Shown piece after piece: positions 5,219 through 9,283 of a stretch of DNA of 9,283 bases. A program made the translations under genes and the position numbers. The notes beneath the pieces are model-generated. The model searched no databases, was not told the DNA's origin, and was given only the letters and a program-made list of their open reading frames with translations. Numbering within the stretch: the stretch's first letter is position 1; every line of letters starts with the position of its first letter. Origin of the DNA: an uncultured Pseudomonadota bacterium (GTDB taxonomy: Bacteria; Myxococcota_A; Polyangia; HGW-17); contig CALKWH010000299.1 of assembly GCA_938004375.1 (NCBI GenBank), forward strand, positions 1 through 9,283, given 5' to 3'.

Positions 5219-7870
5219 TCAATCCACCGTGATGGACTTGCTCACGTTTTTGGGGACGTCGGGGTGCACGCCGTGGTCGGCGACGCCCAGCGCCGTGAGC
5301 GCCTGCATCTTGCGCACGCTCATCTCCAGGGCGAGCAACTGGAGCACCAGGGTCGACGTGAACACGGGGAGCAGCGAGTCGTCGGTGCGCGGCAGCGTGA
5401 TGTAGTGGGCCCAGTAGCCCTCGCCGGTGCCGGGCGGCTTCTCGGCCGCCTGCCGCAGCCGGTGGTTCTCCTCGGCGATGACGATGGTGCAGGAGCCGCG
5501 GATCTTGTGGGTGTTCAACTGCGAGATCGTGAGGCGGACGTCCCGCTCGGACGGCCCCGTGATGTAGATCAGCGGATAGGGGACCGAGAAGCCGGTCAGC
5601 GGGACGTAGCCGTCGGTGGCGGCGGCGAAGATCTCCTGCTCCTCGGCGTTGAGCCCGAAGGCCGCCGGGTTGCCGCGGGCGTAGTCGGATAGCGCGTGGA
5701 CCATGCGGTGGGCGGAGGCGAAGCCAAGGCCGCGCGCGGCGAGGCCGGAGAGCGAGTCCTGCAGCCGGTCGACGAAGATGGCCAGCGCCTGGGAGAGGTG
5801 CTCGGGTCCGTACACCGTGTTGTAACCCAGGATGGTGTTGGGGCCGTGCTTGAACTCGGCGCCCTCGAAGCCCTCGGTGTGGTTGAGCACGACCTCGCGG
5901 ATCTTGAGCGCGCCCTCGCGGGCGACGGCGTTCATGCGCGTGGCCAGGAGCTGGATGCTGGGCGCGAGGTAGATGCGCGCGGCCGCGGCCTCGACCTGCT
6001 CGCGGGTGGTGGCGATGGTCCGCTCGATGAGCTCGGGGATGCGCTCGAGCTTGTCCAGACGGTCGGCGAGCTCGCGTCGGCGCCCCTCGAGCACCAGGGC
6101 CGGCCACTCGGTCGCGCCGGACTCGATCTGGCGGCGGGCGGTCTCGAGGGCCAGGGTGTAGAAGACCGTGATCTGGTTGATGAAGCTCTTGGTGGCCGGC
6201 ACGGCGATCTCGGGGCCGCAGCGCAGCGGGATCACCAGGTCGCTCTTCTCCAGCGCGATGGTGGAGTTCACGTTGTTGACGACGGCGATGCGGCGGACGG
6301 TCCGTCCGGTGGCCTCGATGTCGTTGAGGATGTCGATGAGGTCCTTGGTCTCCCCGCTCTGAGAGACCGCGATGACCACGTCGTGATCCTTCACGGTATT
6401 GGAGTAGCGGCCCCGGAACTCGCCGGGCAGGATGGGGATGAGCTCGGTGAAGGCGATCTCGTTGAAGAAGAGACAGGCCGCCATCGCCGCGTGGTAGGAG
6501 CTGCCGCAGGCGGCCACATAGACGTGGTTGCCACGAGCGCGGGCCTCCTCGAGGTGGCGGGCGAAGACGGCGGCGGCCTGGGCGGTCTCGTCCACCTCCT
6601 GGAGCTCGACCAGGGCGTCCAGGACCCGCACCAGGAGCCGGCAGTCCTCGTCGCAGGCGATGGCGAGCATGTCGGCGAACACCGCTGCCTCGGAGGAGGC
6701 GAACGTGGTGCCCAGGCTCTCGTTGCCCGGGGGGAGGTCGAGGAACTCTGCCGGCGCCGAGGCGCGCAGCGCGGCCAGAAGATCGGCGGCGGCCGGCAGG
6801 AAGGCCAGTTCGGCCAGCAGGGCGGCCAGGCGCTCGTCGCTGGTGGCCTCTGAGAGCCGGGCGAGGGCGGCGGCGAGCCGGGCGCGCTGATCGGGGTGGG
6901 CGTCGAGGACGGGGCGGGCCAGGCGGGTGAGCCGGGAGCCGCCAAGATACTTGGTGATCACCGAGCGGGCGGTCTGGGACTGGGCCGAGATTTCCTGCTC
7001 CATGAAATAGGAGTAATCGTCGGCGAGCTCGGTGTCCTTGGCGCGCAGGCGGCTGCGCACCGGCGAGCGGTCGATGGCGCTCCCCGCGGGTACCGGGGAG
7101 GCGTCGCGGGACTTCTTCTCGCGCAGGGCGAACAGGCGGTGGGAGGTGTGGTCGAACTCGACGGCCTCGCCCTCCTCGAGGGGCAGGAGCACGCGCGTGA
7201 ACTTCAGGATCGAGGAGAGGTCGGAGCTGGCGATCTGGAAGGGGCCGCCCGCGTCGCGTCCCATGCCGAAGTAGAGCGAGGAGCCGGCCTTGAGCGCCCA
7301 GCCCGTGTGGGTGACGGGATCGATGATGACGGCCGCGTACGAGCCCTCGACCACGGCCTGGGTGCGCACCAGGGCGCGGCGCATGGCCTCGCGACGGGCC
7401 TGAGGATCGGCGGCGTCGGCCAGCTTGCCCAGCTCCAAGTGGAAGTGGTGCTCGACGGTGTGCACGAGCATCTCGCCGTCGTTGTCCGACAGGATGGTGT
7501 GCCCCTCGCCCAGGAGCTTCTCGCGCAGGGCCTCGGTGTTGGTGACGTTGCCGTTGTGCGCGCCGTACAGGAAGGTCTTGCAGCGCACCACGTGGGGCTG
7601 TGCGTTCTTCCGGTCCACGGCGCCGAAGGTGGCCCAGCGCACCTGGCCGCAGCAGATGCGCCCGGTCATCGCGGAGATGCCCAGGTCGTCCACCAAAGCC
7701 GAGGGGGCGCCCACGTCCTTGCGCAGGTCCACGGCGTCGATGGCGTCGCCCTGGATGGCCGCGCCGGTCGAGTCGTAGCCCCGGTATTCCAGCGAGCGCA
7801 GCAGCACCGCGGCCATCTGGCCCAGGTCGCTGCGGCTCCGGTCACAGATCAGTCCGATGACTCCGCACAT
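5219..7870 (-). CDS. GlmS-like glutamine:sugar-phosphate aminotransferase, enlarged form
   Basis: An 883-residue enzyme of the glucosamine-6-phosphate synthase type (family usually about 600-610). It should release ammonia from glutamine and pass it to a ketose phosphate, classically fructose-6-phosphate. The ATG at 7870 has AAGGAG 5 bases upstream and encodes MCGVIGL, so Cys2 becomes the catalytic N-terminal nucleophile. GATase motifs: SLEYRGYDSTG (26-36), RWATFG (78-83), NAQPH (89-93), HNGNVTN (105-111), SDNDGE (128-133). SIS1: CGSSYH (455-460), SQSGET (503-508), GPEIAVPATKSF (552-563). SIS2: EGALKIRE (652-659), EFKHGP (672-677) and a C-terminal KNVSKSITVD matching the family's RNLAKSVTVE, with the substrate-contacting Lys. 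Extra sequence lies at about 306-445 (helical, Ala/Leu/Glu-rich) and about 683-765 (inside SIS2), where ordinary GlmS has short loops. It is the third gene of an ATP-grasp/GNAT operon, 33 bases after the GNAT. Confidence 0.88.
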   Translation of the reverse strand: MCGVIGLICDRSRSDLGQMAAVLLRSLEYRGYDSTGAAIQGDAIDAVDLRKDVGAPSALVDDLGISAMTGRICCGQVRWATFGAVDRKNAQPHVVRCKTFLYGAHNGNVTNTEALREKLLGEGHTILSDNDGEMLVHTVEHHFHLELGKLADAADPQARREAMRRALVRTQAVVEGSYAAVIIDPVTHTGWALKAGSSLYFGMGRDAGGPFQIASSDLSSILKFTRVLLPLEEGEAVEFDHTSHRLFALREKKSRDASPVPAGSAIDRSPVRSRLRAKDTELADDYSYFMEQEISAQSQTARSVITKYLGGSRLTRLARPVLDAHPDQRARLAAALARLSEATSDERLAALLAELAFLPAAADLLAALRASAPAEFLDLPPGNESLGTTFASSEAAVFADMLAIACDEDCRLLVRVLDALVELQEVDETAQAAAVFARHLEEARARGNHVYVAACGSSYHAAMAACLFFNEIAFTELIPILPGEFRGRYSNTVKDHDVVIAVSQSGETKDLIDILNDIEATGRTVRRIAVVNNVNSTIALEKSDLVIPLRCGPEIAVPATKSFINQITVFYTLALETARRQIESGATEWPALVLEGRRRELADRLDKLERIPELIERTIATTREQVEAAAARIYLAPSIQLLATRMNAVAREGALKIREVVLNHTEGFEGAEFKHGPNTILGYNTVYGPEHLSQALAIFVDRLQDSLSGLAARGLGFASAHRMVHALSDYARGNPAAFGLNAEEQEIFAAATDGYVPLTGFSVPYPLIYITGPSERDVRLTISQLNTHKIRGSCTIVIAEENHRLRQAAEKPPGTGEGYWAHYITLPRTDDSLLPVFTSTLVLQLLALEMSVRKMQALTALGVADHGVHPDVPKNVSKSITVD

Positions 7871-7903
7871 GAAAGCTCCTTGGTTCGGGATGGATCGGGC
7901 GCG

Positions 7904-8404
7904 CTAGGCCAGGTGCTTGACGTAGACGAGCTTGGAGTCCCCCTGGGAGTAGAAGTCGGGGAAGACGTGCTCGAGCTTGTACTGGCAGCGCTCGTAGAAG
8001 GCATGGGTGGGATGATATAGTTCGGTCGACGAAGTTTCAATGAAGATCTGGCGTCCGCCCAGGGCGGCGATGCGCTCCTCGGTGGCCGTCATCAGGCGGC
8101 GCCCCAGGCCGTGTCGCTGCCAGCGCTTGCCCACGGCGATCCAGTACAGATCGTAGGACGTGCGCGTGCCCGGGATGCGCCCGTAGCACGAGTAGCCCAC
8201 GACCTCGTCCCCGGACTCGAGGAAGACGAAGTGATAGCCGCTCTTCTCGGCGCCCTTCTCGAGGTTCTCCTCGACGAGCTCCGCGGCGATGCGCACCTCC
8301 TCGCCGGTGAAGAAACCCGTCGAGACCACCAGGTGCATGACGGCGTCGGGATCGGTCGCAAGGACGTCCTCCCGCAGCGAGAAGATGGGTGCTTCAGGGG
8401 TCAT
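7904..8404 (-). CDS. GNAT-family N-acetyltransferase
   Basis: A 166-residue enzyme predicted to transfer an acyl group, usually acetyl, from acetyl-CoA to an amine. Residues about 57-90 give the central strands (YHFVFLESGDEVVGYSCYGR; YDLYWIAV), and the pyrophosphate-binding motif is Q96-R-H-G99-L-G101, followed by helix RRLMTATEERIAAL. The last strands and helix (QIFIETSS, 119-126; YHPTHAFYERCQYKLEHVF) fit GNAT motif B, with the family's AFYERCGY-like signature. The ATG at 8404 overlaps the stop of the upstream ATP-grasp gene by four bases (ATGA), so it is translationally coupled; its own ribosome site is weak. It lies 33 bases ahead of the GlmS-like gene. The substrate cannot be read from sequence, but the neighbours suggest an amino acid, peptide or amino sugar. 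Confidence 0.85.
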   Translation of the reverse strand: MTPEAPIFSLREDVLATDPDAVMHLVVSTGFFTGEEVRIAAELVEENLEKGAEKSGYHFVFLESGDEVVGYSCYGRIPGTRTSYDLYWIAVGKRWQRHGLGRRLMTATEERIAALGGRQIFIETSSTELYHPTHAFYERCQYKLEHVFPDFYSQGDSKLVYVKHLA

Positions 8405-9238
8405 CCGATTTCCAGTCTGGCGGGCAGGGCCACGGCGTTGAAGTCGTAACGGCTGGGCATGCGGCGACGTTGCATGGCGTCCTGGCAGATCAGCGAGAGC
8501 ATCTCGGCCCGGGAGAGCCCGGCGCGGGTGACGGCGGCGAAGAAGCCGGCGTCGGGGCTGATGCACGGGTTGGAGTTCACCTCGAGGATCACCGGCAGGC
8601 CACCCGTGGTCACGCGGAAGTCCACGCGCACGTACCCCACCAGGTTGAGGAGCCGGCAGCAGCGGCGGGTGAGATCCTTGATGCGGTTGAGCAGGAAGGC
8701 GTCCTCGACGGGGAACTCGAAGGTCCGCACCGTGTGGTGGAACTCGAACGAGCTCGCGTCCCACTTGGCGCGATAGCCCACCAGGCGCAGCTTGTCCTCG
8801 GGGTAGTCGAGGAACTGGATCTCGGCCGGCGGCAGCACCCAAGGTCCGCCGGGGGTCGGCAGCACGCTGATGTTGAACTCGCGGCCCTCGACGAACTGCT
8901 CGATGAAGTAGCCGCCGGGCAGGCGCTGCTGCTTCTGGGCCAGGCAGGCGACCGCGCGGGGGCCGTCCTGGAAAACGGAGTGGTCGTCGATGTCGACCGA
9001 GGCCTCCTCCCACACGGGCTTGACGATGTAGGGCGGCGGGAAGGAGAGGTGCCCGGGGGCGTTCTTGGCGTTCCACGGCGCGGTGGGCAGCCGCTTGGAC
9101 TTGAGCAGTTGCTTGGTCAGCACCTTGTTGGTGGTGATGTAGAGGTTGTCCTTCGACCCGCCGGTGTACGGGATGCCCAGGTGCTCGAGGAGCGCGCTGG
9201 CGAGGTAGGCCCAGGTGCTGGCGCCCTCGATGGTCTCG
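8401..9238 (-). CDS. D-Ala-D-Ala ligase-like ATP-grasp enzyme (5' partial)
   Basis: The N-terminal part is cut by the contig edge; 278 residues remain of an expected roughly 330-370. The frame is open to the adapter boundary at 9238, and ATP-grasp sequence is present upstream of the GTG at 9123 (LGIPYTGGSKDNLYITTNK), so that GTG is internal. Ligase motifs in order: LGIPYTG with NKVLTKQLLKS (family L.G.PYTGS...DK..TK); the Lys-bearing strand PPYIVKPVWEEASVDI; hinge YFIEQFVEGREFNISVL; Mg-binding YVRVDFR...GLPVILEVNSNP. The last is followed by CISPDAGFFAA, not the usual LPGMTP of true D-Ala-D-Ala ligases. It probably joins a carboxylate to an amine using ATP via an acyl phosphate, but on a different substrate from D-alanine (inference). 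Its stop overlaps the GNAT start by four bases. Confidence 0.82.
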
Positions 9239-9283
9239 AGATCGGAAGAGCGTCGTGTAGGGAAAGAGTGTAGATCTCGGTGG
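9239..9283 (-). other. Illumina sequencing adapter, reverse complement (not genomic)
   Basis: The last 45 bases are an exact reverse complement of the Illumina P5 adapter, beginning AGATCGGAAGAGCGTCGTGT. Plus-strand translation across it gives the familiar artefact peptide IGRASCRERV. The genomic insert ends at 9238. Confidence 0.98.

Noticed and set aside
7871..7903. glmS ribozyme ahead of the GlmS-like gene
   Set aside because: Only 33 bases separate it from the upstream gene, far too short for the roughly 150-base ribozyme, and no characteristic core is seen.
5696..8020. Long plus-strand reading frames opposite the GlmS-like gene (385 and 374 codons)
   Set aside because: They are Gly/Val/Asp-rich antisense shadows of a high-GC gene, with no ribosome sites or recognisable domains, while the minus strand has clear enzyme motifs.
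9121..9123. GTG as the start of the ATP-grasp gene
   Set aside because: The frame is open upstream to the adapter edge and encodes conserved ligase sequence (LGIPYTGG...TTNK), so the true start is off the contig.
1..9283. Terminal inverted repeats suggesting a transposon or linear replicon
   Set aside because: The repeats are Illumina adapter sequence at both ends, with no transposase or replication gene inside.

Overview
The window looks like a small assembled contig from a GC-rich bacterium. The protein style suggests the Myxococcota or another deltaproteobacterial group: secreted TPR proteins with Pro/Thr linkers, a stand-alone sigma region 4-like protein beside a MerR-type regulator, and strong AAGGAG ribosome binding sites. 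This placement is an inference from style, since there is no rRNA or marker gene. Both ends are Illumina adapter sequence (1-51 forward, 9239-9283 reverse complement), so only 52-9238 is genomic. The genes cut by the contig ends are partial, and any peptide read into the adapters is artificial.

Layout: (i) 52-2239, minus strand, is a two-gene operon. The upstream gene encodes a cytoplasmic coiled-coil protein with one membrane helix and a long Pro/Met/Thr/Glu repeat tail. The downstream gene encodes a secreted TPR protein with a beta-rich domain and two C-terminal hydrophobic segments; its 3' end is lost. (ii) 2240-2793 is a long, locally AT-rich divergent intergenic region with several dyads and an unusual 14-bp-phased direct repeat. 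(iii) 2794-5131, plus strand, carries a MerR-like regulator, a Cys-rich protein with a sigma-70 region 4-type helix-turn-helix, and a short sodium:solute symporter-family protein, all tightly spaced. (iv) 5132-5218 is a convergent intergenic region with a strong hairpin. (v) 5219-9238, minus strand, is an operon of a D-Ala-D-Ala ligase-like ATP-grasp enzyme (5' end lost), a GNAT acetyltransferase (4-bp ATGA overlap) and an enlarged, 883-residue GlmS-like glutamine:sugar-phosphate aminotransferase.

How they may work together: the ATP-grasp/GNAT/GlmS-like set combines amide-bond formation, N-acetylation and amino-sugar formation. That fits synthesis or modification of an amino-sugar- or peptide-containing cell-surface molecule or metabolite, possibly a side branch of peptidoglycan precursor chemistry; this is an inference. 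The MerR and sigma4-like proteins are probably a regulatory pair. The coiled-coil/TPR pair is probably an envelope-spanning assembly of unknown role. The points most worth following are the enlarged GlmS with its unusual ATP-grasp partner, and the Cys-rich sigma4-like protein.
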